64,000 bases of DNA from DASRBN01 sp035294305 (GCA_035294305.1 DATGLD010000049.1:201883-265882); one strand, 5' to 3'; positions 50,387-58,721 are shown, numbered from the stretch's first letter. The notes: generated by a model from the letters alone, not told the origin. Program-made: numbers and translations.

Positions 50387-51421
50387 ATGCAATTGAATAG
50401 CAAATCCGCCACAAATCAGGAGCCGGTAGGCCCACCCGTGTATAGTAAGGGCGAACCTTCACGGTCGCCCTCGCCTGCTAAGAGCGGCGATTCCCGCCTA
50501 CCGGCGGTAGAAATACAAGGGCTGCGCAAGGTCTACCGGCAGATCATCGCGGTCGATGATGTCAGCCTTGTCACCTACAGGGGCGAGGCTTTCGGCTTCC
50601 TTGGACCAAATGGCGCGGGCAAATCCACTGTAGTGAAGATACTTACCGGGCTGGTCGCTCCCACAAAAGGCACGGTGCGCGTGCTGGGCCAGCCAATCAA
50701 TCACATAGAATCGCGCCGGCGCGTCGGTTATTTACCAGAATTCCCCTCCTTCCACCGCTGGTTCAAGGCGCGTGACTTTCTCGAATTTCACGGGCGGCTC
50801 TATGGCCTGCGAGGAGCCGTCCTGGAAAAACGCATTACAGAGGTGCTGGAGATGGTGGGTTTGTCCGGGCGCGAGCATCAGAAACTGGGCACATTTTCCA
50901 AGGGTATGCTGCAGCGCATCGGATTGGCCCAGGCCCTCATCAATAAGCCGGACCTGGTTATTCTCGATGAACTCGTGTCCGGCCTCGATCCTGTCGGCCA
51001 GCGTGATATGCGCGATCTCCTGCGCGAACTGCGGGAAGAGGGGACCAGCATCTTCCTCAATTCGCACCTGCTGGCCGATGTCGAAGCCATCTGCGACCGT
51101 GTCGCCATCATCAACCAGGGACGCATCTTGAAAGTTGGCGCGCCTGCCGAGCTGTTCGACAAGAGGAGGGTTTTTGAAGTGCGCGTCAGCCATGTTACCG
51201 AGGAATTGCTCCTGCGTCTCAAAGCCGTCGCGCTTTCTATAGAAGCGCAAGAAGATGACCCGAGCAGCCTCCAGGTCGAGGTGCAGCGTGACGAGCAAGC
51301 GGCGGATATCGCGGACATCGTCTATGCCTGTGGGGCCCGTCTCTATACCCTGGCGCCCCGCCGCCTCTCGCTCGAACAAATCTTTTTCGATACGATAGAT
51401 GCTTTGAAGCCAGGCAATTAA
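50387..51421 (+). CDS. ABC transporter ATP-binding protein with repeat-derived N-terminus
   Basis: 344 residues. From residue 40 it is a normal ABC ATPase: Walker A GPNGAGKSTVVK, the signature position FSKGMLQRIGLAQAL, Walker B LVILDELVSGLDP (Leu in place of the more usual Pro after DE), and the switch His in NSHLLADVEAI. The C-terminal tail is of the exporter type. The first 35-40 residues (QEPVGPPVYSKGEPSRSPSP) are low-complexity and are encoded partly by a copy of the AGGGCG...CGCCCT repeat (50447-50473). No alternative start codon close to the domain is seen. It works with the permease downstream. Confidence 0.9.
   Translation: MQLNSKSATNQEPVGPPVYSKGEPSRSPSPAKSGDSRLPAVEIQGLRKVYRQIIAVDDVSLVTYRGEAFGFLGPNGAGKSTVVKILTGLVAPTKGTVRVLGQPINHIESRRRVGYLPEFPSFHRWFKARDFLEFHGRLYGLRGAVLEKRITEVLEMVGLSGREHQKLGTFSKGMLQRIGLAQALINKPDLVILDELVSGLDPVGQRDMRDLLRELREEGTSIFLNSHLLADVEAICDRVAIINQGRILKVGAPAELFDKRRVFEVRVSHVTEELLLRLKAVALSIEAQEDDPSSLQVEVQRDEQAADIADIVYACGARLYTLAPRRLSLEQIFFDTIDALKPGN
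50447..50473. repeat. AGGGCG...CGCCCT repeat inside a coding sequence
   Basis: AAGGGCGAACCTTCACGGTC followed by GCCCTCG has the same arms as the intergenic family described at 45434 but lies inside the reading frame of the ABC ATPase N-terminus, in phase. Confidence 0.5.
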
Positions 51422-51476
51422 TTTCATGCTGTAGGGACACGACCTGCTGTCTGTCCTTCATAGAGGGAAATATATC

Positions 51477-52343
51477 ATGGGATTGCTATTGATTACGCGC
51501 TTCACCATTCAGGAAGCCTTTCATCGCTGGCTCCTGCTGGCGATGCTGGTATTGAATATCTTGCTGCTGGCGGTGTTCGCTCTTATGCTCAACTCCGCCT
51601 ATTCGATCCAGCTCGCGAATGCTCCGAACCATTCCGACCCGCAGTTATTCTTGCTGGAATTTGACATAATTATTTCTATTCTATCGGTATGGGCCGCCTA
51701 CCTGCTCAGTGGAGCCTTGACCATCGTGCTGAGCATCAACATGGTCTCCGGCGAGATGGAGGCGAATACCTTTTCCGTCGTCGTCTCGAAGCCCTTGCGC
51801 AGGGCGGAGATTATCTTCGGGAAATGGCTGGGCTACGCGCTGATCCTGACCATCTACACAGCGATGCTCTTTTTCACCTTCCTGGGCCTCATCTACTGGC
51901 GCACAGGCTATTTCCCGGAAAACGCTCTGCCCGCGCTGGGCATGATCGAAATCAGCACGCTCGTCCTGCTGGCGCTTACCACGCTGGGCAGCACCATCTT
52001 TCCCACCCTTGTCAATGGAGCCATCGCGATCATGCTCTTTATCGGCGCGCCCCTGGCCAGCTTCGTGCAACTGATTACCGCGTCGCAGGGTCAGACGACG
52101 CAGAATATCACCACCTTCGTCAATCTGGTGATTCCGACCGATGCCCTCTGGCACGGCGCTTCATACTACCTCGTCCCCTCCTTTGTATTCAGCCTGGTGC
52201 AGGAACGTGGCCTGCTCTTCAGCCTGAACACGCCCTTTACCTCGATCCAGCCAATAGCTCCGGCGCTCTTCGCCTGGGCGATACTCTACTGCATCGCGTT
52301 GCCGGTGGGAGGGGCGGTACGCTTTCAGCGGCGGGATTTGTGA
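51477..52343 (+). CDS. ABC-2 type transporter permease
   Basis: 288 residues, six membrane helices. LSINMVSGEMEANTFSVVVS followed by KPLRRAEIIFGKWLGYALIL is the typical ABC-2/NosY-like cytosolic loop. It is 55 bp after the ATPase gene. Together with the ATPase and the upstream sigma/anchor genes it makes a four-gene operon. The exported substrate is unknown; antibiotic or envelope-stress export is a reasonable guess because an ECF factor heads the operon. Confidence 0.88.
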   Translation: MGLLLITRFTIQEAFHRWLLLAMLVLNILLLAVFALMLNSAYSIQLANAPNHSDPQLFLLEFDIIISILSVWAAYLLSGALTIVLSINMVSGEMEANTFSVVVSKPLRRAEIIFGKWLGYALILTIYTAMLFFTFLGLIYWRTGYFPENALPALGMIEISTLVLLALTTLGSTIFPTLVNGAIAIMLFIGAPLASFVQLITASQGQTTQNITTFVNLVIPTDALWHGASYYLVPSFVFSLVQERGLLFSLNTPFTSIQPIAPALFAWAILYCIALPVGGAVRFQRRDL

Positions 52344-52355
52344 GTAAGCTTGTTC

Positions 52356-52973
52356 TCAACTGAGCTGTCGCCGAATGCTGTGGAGCGCCCTGAACTGCAG
52401 GGCCTTCACAGCGTTGGCATTTTTACCAATCCTGGCTGCGACGGTTTTCACATTGTATCCAAGGAGTAACCGGCTGATTACGACCAGGCGCTGCTCTTCC
52501 GTCAGCATGTTGATCGCTCTGACCACGCTATCCCACTCCTCGCGAACCTCTGCCCATTGTACGGGATCGGTATCAAGATGATTCGAGAAGATCCTCCAGG
52601 CTTCTCGAATATCTTCTTTTTCCCAAAGCTCTGGTTCAAGACGTATATATACCGGATGTTTTCTACGTTGGCGATAAAAATCGGCGATACTGATACGTGC
52701 GATCTGGAGAAGCCAACTGATAAACCCGGCCTCATCACTCGCGCGGAGACGGTGAATGCCCTCGATCATCTTCAAAAAAACTTCCGCGGTTAAATCTTCT
52801 GTCATCCCTTCAGGAACGCGAACTTTGATATAAGTCGATACTCCTGGGAGAAATTGCTGATAGAGTATACTCAATGCCTCGGATTCACCACGACGTGCCC
52901 CATCGAGCAAGTAACTGAAGGAGTCTGACCGCTCAGTAGAAGATTCACAGTGCTTTGACTGGGAGGACAACAT
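52356..52973 (-). CDS. ECF RNA polymerase sigma factor
   Basis: About 205 residues from the ATG at 52973, with AAGG about 8 nt upstream. The frame is open to 53222 without support. Region 2: ALSILYQQFLPGVSTYIKVR, VPEGMTEDLTAEVFLKMIEG and FISWLLQIARISIADFYRQRRK. Region 4: INMLTEEQRLVVISRLLLGY, then VAARIGKNANAVKALQFRAL. No anti-sigma gene is adjacent. The gene upstream on the same strand encodes a Tat-exported Cys-rich protein, so the two may belong to one regulon. Convergent with the ABC permease (12-bp gap). Confidence 0.85.
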   Translation of the reverse strand: MLSSQSKHCESSTERSDSFSYLLDGARRGESEALSILYQQFLPGVSTYIKVRVPEGMTEDLTAEVFLKMIEGIHRLRASDEAGFISWLLQIARISIADFYRQRRKHPVYIRLEPELWEKEDIREAWRIFSNHLDTDPVQWAEVREEWDSVVRAINMLTEEQRLVVISRLLLGYNVKTVAARIGKNANAVKALQFRALHSIRRQLS

Positions 52974-53116
52974 AGGCATTTCCTTTTTAATAGAATACCA
53001 GGGGAAAGTATTCACGGGTATAGACCTATTCGGGAGATTCCAGAAAGGAAGCGGTAGTGCTTCCTGCAACCTCCCTGAATGAGCGCAAGCTAAACTCACT
53101 TGTGGAAAGCTTCCGG

Positions 53117-53159
53117 TTGCGAGGTAGAGGGCACAATGCCTGCGCCCTCTACCTCGCAA
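53117..53159. repeat. Perfect 16-bp hairpin between the Cys-rich and sigma genes
   Basis: TTGCGAGGTAGAGGGC (53117-53132) is complementary to 53144-53159 with an 11-nt loop. It lies 86 bp downstream of the Cys-rich gene in the minus direction. No U-tract follows, so it may be an mRNA-stabilising or attenuating hairpin. Confidence 0.5.
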
Positions 53160-53244
53160 AAGAGATGGTCGATCACAGAAATGTTGGAGAGGTCCTCTTA
53201 GAGGTTCTCCTATGGCGCGCAAGCGGATGGGCTAAGAGGGAGAG

Positions 53245-53694
53245 CTAACGCGTTGCGGTTGTGCCATGTCCACTTCCCAGCTGGCAGTTTCTGTTCTTGC
53301 CTGCGCACTTCGTGATACAGACACCAGATGAACTGCCACAACCGGTACAGGCGTTGAGAACTGAACAGAACGCGCTTTTTGGACAATCGCTATCTTTCGT
53401 ACAGGTTGAGAGTTGGGAACAGAACTGGTTACACCCGCAATGGCCTGCTTTACCTTTGGTGGAGGTGAAGCAATAACAGTTCGTGTTCGGGTTGTTCTTA
53501 CAGTTCACAAACCCACCACTGCAGTTTCCTCCACCACCAGGACACGCCTGACTTCTCTTAGCCAGGGCGGCTCCAGGAATTGCCGAGGCCAGAGCCGCGC
53601 CTGCCAGAGTGCCTGCAACGCGACGTATCGCGGTACGGCGTCCGATCTTTTCATCAGCCATCGTTTTGCTGATGTCTTCAAACCAATTAGCCAT
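53245..53694 (-). CDS. Tat-exported cysteine-rich small protein
   Basis: About 149 residues. The N-terminus has a twin-arginine-type signal: GRRTAIRRVAGTLAGAALAS then AIPGAALA, preceded by about 20 hydrophilic residues. The mature part of about 100 residues contains 16 Cys (for example CYCFTSTKGKAGHCGCNQFC and CTKDSDCPKSAFCSVLNACT), many spaced as in small disulphide- or metal-rich domains. Tat export suggests folding or metal loading in the cytosol before transport. No family is recognised. The ATG at 53694 has AAAGGAG six bases upstream; the frame is open to 53772. An ECF gene follows after 270 bp. Confidence 0.75.
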   Translation of the reverse strand: MANWFEDISKTMADEKIGRRTAIRRVAGTLAGAALASAIPGAALAKRSQACPGGGGNCSGGFVNCKNNPNTNCYCFTSTKGKAGHCGCNQFCSQLSTCTKDSDCPKSAFCSVLNACTGCGSSSGVCITKCAGKNRNCQLGSGHGTTATR

Positions 53695-54196
53695 CGTCAT
53701 CTCCTTTCGAAGCGCAGCGATACGCTGTGCCTCACTGTAGGGTTCTGTCCATTGCAAAACCCACTTCATCAAGACAAGAATACTAAAGGCCGCACTACGA
53801 GAACTACAGAATGCCTGGCGATGTGCAGAAAATGGCCGATTTCGATAGCATGGCCTGTGCCATTCAGTAAATCTGGCCGTTGAATCTAGCCAACCTGGCA
53901 GATTACGGGAGTTCAGGCATTCTATCTCTCCTTACACCGGATTAGCGATATGATTGTGAGATAGATAATCGATCACAAATATCAATACTGGGCTATTAGT
54001 GGAAGAAGGCTGAGAAGTACTTCCAGGAATGGATGGGGAAGGAAGTAGGGTTCCTCAAAAGGAGCACACGAACCTGATGCTGGCTCTTACGCCGTAAGAG
54101 TAGCGTTAGGGAATCACGTTGGGTTGTCGAAATAGCTGCACGCTTCTATCAAAGAAATCATAATCTTAATAGATTGCTTTTGTCAAGAGTATTGGC
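53695..54196. other. Intergenic region upstream of the Cys-rich gene
   Basis: About 500 bp of lower-GC DNA with no credible reading frame. It should contain the promoter of the Cys-rich gene, but no convincing box was found. It ends at MITE copy 2. Confidence 0.4.
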
Positions 54197-54323
54197 CTGA
54201 CATCCACTCATAACTCGGGGTGCAGGGGGTTCACCCCTGCCGGGGTGCGGGGTGTCCCCGCTTGCTTCCCCTCCCGTCCTGACGGGCCGTAGGCCCGCTG
54301 CAAGAATTATGAGTGGATGGCAG
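54197..54323 (-). mobile_element. MITE-like element, copy 2 (127 bp)
   Basis: It is the reverse complement of the element at 4281-4407 with one substitution in 127 bp (A to C in the GGTGAAACCCC loop). Terminal inverted repeats are CTG(A/C)CATCCACTCATAA. It is flanked by the 9-bp direct repeat AGTATTGGC (54188-54196 and 54322-54330; the right copy overlaps the last two bases of the element). The target sequence differs from copy 1, which supports real transposition rather than segmental duplication. Confidence 0.85.
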
Positions 54324-54504
54324 TATTGGCAAAAGGAACAATCACAAGGAAAGGAATCGGCTATCAGCGGTGAATACCAGCTTGGCTTTGATAGTGCTCG
54401 TAACTTTTAGTGATTATTTGCAACTTCTCTTGAAAGAGACAATCCTCTTCGGAATTATGCCTCAGCGCCCTTATGGCAACGATGAACGGGGGAGGAGCAT
54501 CGTG

Positions 54505-55188
54505 ATGGCAAACCAGAATCATCTTCATCTATTGGAGCAAGGGGTACCTGTTTGGAATGCCTGGAAGCAAGCGCATCCTCGCGCAATAATAGACCTGAGC
54601 AGGGCAAATCTGAGCAGGGCAAATCTGAGCGAAGTAGACTTGAGTGGAGCCCGTCTCTACCGGGTACGGATGAGCGAAGTGCTTCTCTACAGGGCCAACC
54701 TGAAGGAAGCTCGTCTTAATCAAGCCTGGTTAAGTAGTGCAGACTTAAGTGAAGCCGACATCAGTGCTGCGTATCTCAGCAGCGCCAATTTGAGCAAAGC
54801 GCTGCTCTATGGAACGAACCTGAGCGGCGCAGTGATGAGCGAAGCCTTCCTCATGGAGGCTCTGCTTTATAAAGCAGATTTGAGCAAGGCCCAACTATTT
54901 CGAGCGAATCTGAGTGAGGCCCATCTTTACAAGTCGAATCTGAGTGAAGTATATCTGAAAGAAGCCGATCTCAGTGGAGCGCACCTCAACGAAGCAATTT
55001 TAACGTATGCCGACCTGAGCAATGCCTATCTCAGCAAAGCCGATTTGCGAGGCGCAGACTTGAGCGGAGCGAATCTGAGCGGAGCAGACCTGAGTGGGGC
55101 CGATTTGCGAGGCGCGGACCTGAGCGGAGCAAATCTCAAGGGCGCATATATCGACAACTCATATCTCGATAGGGCCACTCCGGGCTGA
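54505..55188 (+). CDS. Pentapeptide-repeat protein
   Basis: About 227 residues. The N-terminus MANQNHLHLLEQGVPVWNAW followed by KQAHPRAIIDLSRANL is the usual cap of this family. More than 30 A(D/N)LSx-type pentapeptides follow (for example ADLRGADLSGANLSGADLSG), giving a right-handed quadrilateral beta-helix. Some members mimic DNA and protect gyrase; for most the role is unknown. The ATG at 54505 has GGAGGAG 7 nt upstream. The frame is open upstream into the MITE, but that part is not coding. No secretion signal. Confidence 0.88.
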   Translation: MANQNHLHLLEQGVPVWNAWKQAHPRAIIDLSRANLSRANLSEVDLSGARLYRVRMSEVLLYRANLKEARLNQAWLSSADLSEADISAAYLSSANLSKALLYGTNLSGAVMSEAFLMEALLYKADLSKAQLFRANLSEAHLYKSNLSEVYLKEADLSGAHLNEAILTYADLSNAYLSKADLRGADLSGANLSGADLSGADLRGADLSGANLKGAYIDNSYLDRATPG

Positions 55189-55293
55189 TTTGCCCTATGT
55201 CAGGTCTGGCTTCGTTGCCAGCCGCCACCAAGGATGTGTTAGGGAACAATTCAGGACGCATCGCGATACTGATGCTGGCGTAAGCGTTCCAAT

Positions 55294-55340
55294 GCCCACA
55301 TGTGTATGAACCATGTTCATACACATGTGGGCTCTTTTCC
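55294..55340 (+). terminator. Terminator-like 18-bp hairpin after the pentapeptide gene
   Basis: Arms 55294-55311 and 55315-55332 are perfectly complementary with a 3-nt loop and are followed by TCTTTTCC on the plus strand. It lies about 105 bp after the stop codon and just before the end of the convergent gene. Confidence 0.65.
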
Positions 55341-55347
55341 AGCACCC

Positions 55348-56124
55348 TCACCCCTGTGGCGGCTGTTGGTAAGGATTATATCCTGGCTGGTTGCCTGGCT
55401 GCGGCGGATATTGCGTCGCCTGTGGATACTGTTGTGGATATTGCTGCGGCCCCTGGTACGCCTGTCCGTATGGATTGGGCGCTGCCTGCGGTTCCTGATA
55501 AGGCTGCCCATAAGCGGTTGCTTGATACGGCGAGTAGGGTTGAGCGGGCTGCGCGCCAACAGCTCCGGTAAAGACAGGGCTTGCTACCTGCTGCCGCTTT
55601 CTGAACACGGGTAAGACGAGTCCAAGAACGCCCAGGATTGCGCCGGCGATGATCAACCAGATCGATTTCAACCATTCGTTGTCATAAAACCCATTGGGGT
55701 TGGCATTGTACTCGCTTGTCGTGTAGGTTCCCAGCACGTTGCCGCTGCTATCGTAAAAGACTAGCTTTTCAATTTGGTGGGCCTCATTGATAGTTGTGCC
55801 GTTTACATCCAGATCGATGCTGGTTGTGTCTGTGCGCGCAACAAAACTGATCGCGGTAGAGTTATCGATGTCGCTCTGGGCAACTGGCCTGCCAAAACTT
55901 CCGTTGAGCGCAACGAAGTAGTCCGAGGACCCATCGGCATTGATGTAAATGTTGCCTGTCTCCGAGCCATTACCGATATGGTAGTTAACGTTGTTCTGGC
56001 TAGTTTCATAAGTGACCTGGTGCGATCCCGCTGCGCCCCAGATCAGCCCCGCGATAACTAGAATGACGCCACAGACAATCAGACCCCAACGCCTGCTCAG
56101 TAAGAGGATAAGCAATCGAACCAT
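55348..56124 (-). CDS. Two-TM membrane protein with Gln/Pro/Tyr-rich tail
   Basis: About 258 residues. A first helix (LIVCGVILVIAGLIWGAAG), an exported domain of about 110 residues rich in Ser, Asn and Thr, and a second helix (WLIIAGAILGVLGLVLPVF) precede a cytosolic tail of about 80 residues made of PYxQ-type units (NPYGQAYQGPQQYPQQYPQA). The tail resembles that of the protein at 44799. No enzymatic motif. The ATG at 56124 is preferred because AAAGGA lies 9 nt upstream; ATG 56142 is in frame. Function unknown. Confidence 0.7.
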   Translation of the reverse strand: MVRLLILLLSRRWGLIVCGVILVIAGLIWGAAGSHQVTYETSQNNVNYHIGNGSETGNIYINADGSSDYFVALNGSFGRPVAQSDIDNSTAISFVARTDTTSIDLDVNGTTINEAHQIEKLVFYDSSGNVLGTYTTSEYNANPNGFYDNEWLKSIWLIIAGAILGVLGLVLPVFRKRQQVASPVFTGAVGAQPAQPYSPYQATAYGQPYQEPQAAPNPYGQAYQGPQQYPQQYPQATQYPPQPGNQPGYNPYQQPPQG

Positions 56125-56142
56125 AAGAATACGTCCTTTCAT

Positions 56143-56500
56143 ATGGATTTGTTCCTGCCTGGAGCCGCTCCGGCTGGAGTGGCAACCAGGCTATTCGTTC
56201 TTGATTGATATAATATTCGGCAACTAGTTGCATTTCTATGGTCTTTTCCACATCTGCCCTGGTAAAAATCTACATTTTCTTAGATCTGTCAATGGATCAT
56301 CATGAGCGCCAGTCTGCCCCATGTAGCGAATCGGAACACAAACATCTATACGATGTACAACTCTTATCCCCCAAAACTCATCACTGATAAATGCGAAAAA
56401 CTCTACTGGAAAATAGAGCAAAAGACTGCCATACTGCTGAAGGAATCTGGTCTGTGCTCGCGAACCGGCTTTACAGGGCGATTGATAGCGCCGCCGAAAC
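56143..56500. other. 358-bp AT-richer intergenic region
   Basis: It includes the palindrome GCAACTAGTTGC near 56219-56230 upstream of the two-TM gene. Open frames here lack coding character. No other element is seen. Confidence 0.35.
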
Positions 56501-57319
56501 CTAATTCCTGTACCAGAACTGATCCCAGGCCTGCCAGAAATTCTCACCCGTTGAAGATACCGTGCGTGGCCCCTCAACCACCACACCGGTTCTCCCCAAA
56601 AAATCATTAACTCTATCTGGAGAGGCAAGTTCGACCCGGAACGTCACCGGCCCCTGGGGTTTATAAGGCGCGGGCCAGTGTTGCTTCATGCTGATGGCCT
56701 GCGCTGCCCGCATCTCGATTAAAGAGCAGGCATCTCTGGGGGCCATGTTGCGCGACGAGAAACGGCCCAGACCTGTCTTGACGGGTGCCGTCACAACGCC
56801 TTCGCCGAGCAGCGCCGTTACCTCGCGACAGGTCGCCTCGTCGCCGGAAACGAAGATGGCAGGCACGTCCCAGCAACCCGCGACCGCCGCCAGTATGCCG
56901 CTTTCGCCGACCAGCGTGTCGTTGATCCAGGCATTGTACCAGGACTCTGAGGAGACGGTGTGGCAGAGGACCCCATCGGGTGTACCGGCCATGGCGTGCG
57001 CGCCAACGAATAGAATAGCGTCGCAGCCCTGCTCGAAAGGCTGGATATAGCGCGCCCAAGGATAGCCAAAGACGTATTGCGCGCCCGATTCCAGGCGGTC
57101 CGGTAGAAAACTCTTGAAACTATATGCGCCTCCTGCGCCGTGACAATCGACCACCGTGATATCGCTGGCACCGGCAGCGCGAGCGCCGCGCACTGCCGCA
57201 TTCATCTCATCGGTATAGAGCTTGCGGCTCTCTTCATAGAATGGTTTTCCGGCTGAGACTTGCTCCCAGGTTTCGATACAGGAGATTCCTTCCATATCGC
57301 AGAAAATAACGACGCGCAT
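56501..57319 (-). CDS. dppA: M55-family D-aminopeptidase (DppA-like)
   Basis: 272 residues. The zinc ligands and active-site residues of DppA can be placed: D8 and E10 (CDMEGISC), H60 (VVDCHGAGG), H108 (FVGAHAMAG), C119 (GVLCHTVS) and E139 (LVGESGILAA). The family forms decameric rings and cleaves D-amino-acid dipeptides such as D-Ala-D-Ala, perhaps from peptidoglycan turnover. Dipeptide ABC transporter genes usual in Bacillus are not adjacent. It is 10 bp after the two-TM protein gene on the same strand, and upp lies before that. AGAGGGGG precedes the ATG. Confidence 0.9.
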   Translation of the reverse strand: MRVVIFCDMEGISCIETWEQVSAGKPFYEESRKLYTDEMNAAVRGARAAGASDITVVDCHGAGGAYSFKSFLPDRLESGAQYVFGYPWARYIQPFEQGCDAILFVGAHAMAGTPDGVLCHTVSSESWYNAWINDTLVGESGILAAVAGCWDVPAIFVSGDEATCREVTALLGEGVVTAPVKTGLGRFSSRNMAPRDACSLIEMRAAQAISMKQHWPAPYKPQGPVTFRVELASPDRVNDFLGRTGVVVEGPRTVSSTGENFWQAWDQFWYRN

Positions 57320-57329
57320 ATATCCCCCT

Positions 57330-57848
57330 CTAGAAATTTTTGTACGGGTCCAATCTGGGCCTTTTTGCCTTTGGTCTCGTCTTGCGTTTCTTGCTTCTCT
57401 CTTTTATAACGGGCGGCTCGTACTCGCGGTAAATCCTTTTGCCAATTTTCCAACCAAAATAGCCACACAGCACCGCGCCTATCACCGCGATTAAACCTGT
57501 AGCGATGCGAATATTGGTAAGCGCGGGAAAGGGTAGCACAAAACTCAACCCGTAGGCCAGATCGCCGCCGAAGCCGACGACGCCAATGAAAACGCTAAAA
57601 AACAGGCCAATGGTTACGCCAAGGCAGCAACCCAGCGGGCCGCCGTTGGCCTCACTCCGCGCCTCCGGTGGCAGTTGCGTTTCAGGTGAGGCAGGTAAAG
57701 GTAGCTCATCCTCTATAGGTACCGGTAGTTCGGGTTCTTCTGTTGTCAGGGGATCAAAAGCAGGTGCTTCTTGCTCCTGGTACGCTCTATATTCTTCCGG
57801 CTCCTGGTTGTCGCCGGTATTGGGATCGGGCATATATGGAATTGGCAT
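57330..57848 (-). CDS. Two-TM protein with acidic proline-rich N-terminus
   Basis: 172 residues. An acidic, Pro/Glu-rich N-terminal region (about 1-68, PELPVPIEDELPLPASPETQ) precedes two membrane helices (about 74-100 and 110-130, separated by a short loop) and a strongly basic C-terminus (KERSKKRKTRPKAKRPR). No family is recognised. It lies between upp and the DppA-like gene on the same strand, with short gaps, and is probably co-transcribed. The basic tail may bind nucleic acid or anionic lipid. Confidence 0.65.
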   Translation of the reverse strand: MPIPYMPDPNTGDNQEPEEYRAYQEQEAPAFDPLTTEEPELPVPIEDELPLPASPETQLPPEARSEANGGPLGCCLGVTIGLFFSVFIGVVGFGGDLAYGLSFVLPFPALTNIRIATGLIAVIGAVLCGYFGWKIGKRIYREYEPPVIKERSKKRKTRPKAKRPRLDPYKNF

Positions 57849-57885
57849 TGTCTATCTGTTCTTCTGGTTTGAATGATAAGGCGGC

Positions 57886-58599
57886 TTAAAATGTGCCGAA
57901 CTGGCGATCTCCCGCGTCACCCAGACCCGGCATGATGTAGCCGCGATCATTGAGGCTTTCATCGAGCGCCGCGATATAGATGTCGATGTCGGGGTGCGTT
58001 TGCGACAGCTTGAGCAGACCATAGGGGGCCGCGATGATGCCGACATAAGAGAGGCGTGGGATGCCGCGCCGTTTGAGAATATTGATGGCATCGATGGCCG
58101 AGCCACCGGTTGCGAGCATAGGATCAACGGCATAGCAAACCTGCAAGTCCACGCGATGGGGCAACTGGTTGTAGTACTCCATCGCCTGCAGCGTGTTCTC
58201 GTCGCGCCGCAGGCCCAGGTGCCAGATCTGTACATCGGGAATGACTTCGCGGAATGCCTCTGCCAGTCCCAGCCCCGCGCGCAGGATGGGCGTCACGCCG
58301 ATGCCACCTGCCAGCCGCTGACCAACCATCGGCTCCAGGGGCGTTTGGATAGCCACAGGCTCTAGCGCCAGGTTCGCGGTTGCCTCGTAAGCCAGCAACG
58401 CGCCGATCTCCTTCACCAGGCGATAAAATTCAGGCGGTGGTGTATTCTTGTCACGCAGCGCCGTCATTTTGTGCGCCATCACGGGGTGGGTAGATATATG
58501 AACGCGAGGCAGGCCCAATACCTCGTCTCTTGCCGGTTGCGGCACTCCCTGCATCGGCAGGGCCGGTTTTCCTCCGGTTGATGTATCTGTTTCAGCCAT
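57886..58599 (-). CDS. upp: Uracil phosphoribosyltransferase
   Basis: About 237 residues from the ATG at 58599 (AAGGAG 8 nt upstream). The enzyme makes UMP from uracil and PRPP in pyrimidine salvage. HISTHPVMAHKMTALRDKNT, PILRAGLGLAEAF, the PRPP loop VDPMLATGGSAIDAI and the uracil-binding end YIMPGLGDAGDRQFGT are all present. It has about 25 extra polar residues at the N-terminus compared with E. coli Upp. It is the first gene of a probable operon with the two-TM protein and the DppA-like peptidase. Confidence 0.95.
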   Translation of the reverse strand: MAETDTSTGGKPALPMQGVPQPARDEVLGLPRVHISTHPVMAHKMTALRDKNTPPPEFYRLVKEIGALLAYEATANLALEPVAIQTPLEPMVGQRLAGGIGVTPILRAGLGLAEAFREVIPDVQIWHLGLRRDENTLQAMEYYNQLPHRVDLQVCYAVDPMLATGGSAIDAINILKRRGIPRLSYVGIIAAPYGLLKLSQTHPDIDIYIAALDESLNDRGYIMPGLGDAGDRQFGTF

Positions 58600-58685
58600 G
58601 AGAGGTTCTCCTTTTGTACTATATCTTTTACACATTGTACCAGAGTCGTACAGATGCGTCGAGATGATGCAAGAAGGCATCCCAT

Positions 58686-58715
58686 TTGCAACTTCAGCCG
58701 TCCTTGCTCTATACT
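58686..58715 (+). promoter_or_regulatory. Promoter of the ylxP-like gene (probable leaderless start)
   Basis: TTGCAA (58686-58691), an 18-bp spacer and TATACT (58710-58715). The A of the ATG at 58722 is 7 nt after the -10 box, where transcription should begin. No Shine-Dalgarno sequence is present. Confidence 0.55.
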
Positions 58716-58721
58716 ATCAAC

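Noticed and set aside
56302..56610. 102-codon frame on the plus strand overlapping the DppA-like gene end
   Set aside because: No ribosome site and no recognisable family. Half of it is antisense to the peptidase.
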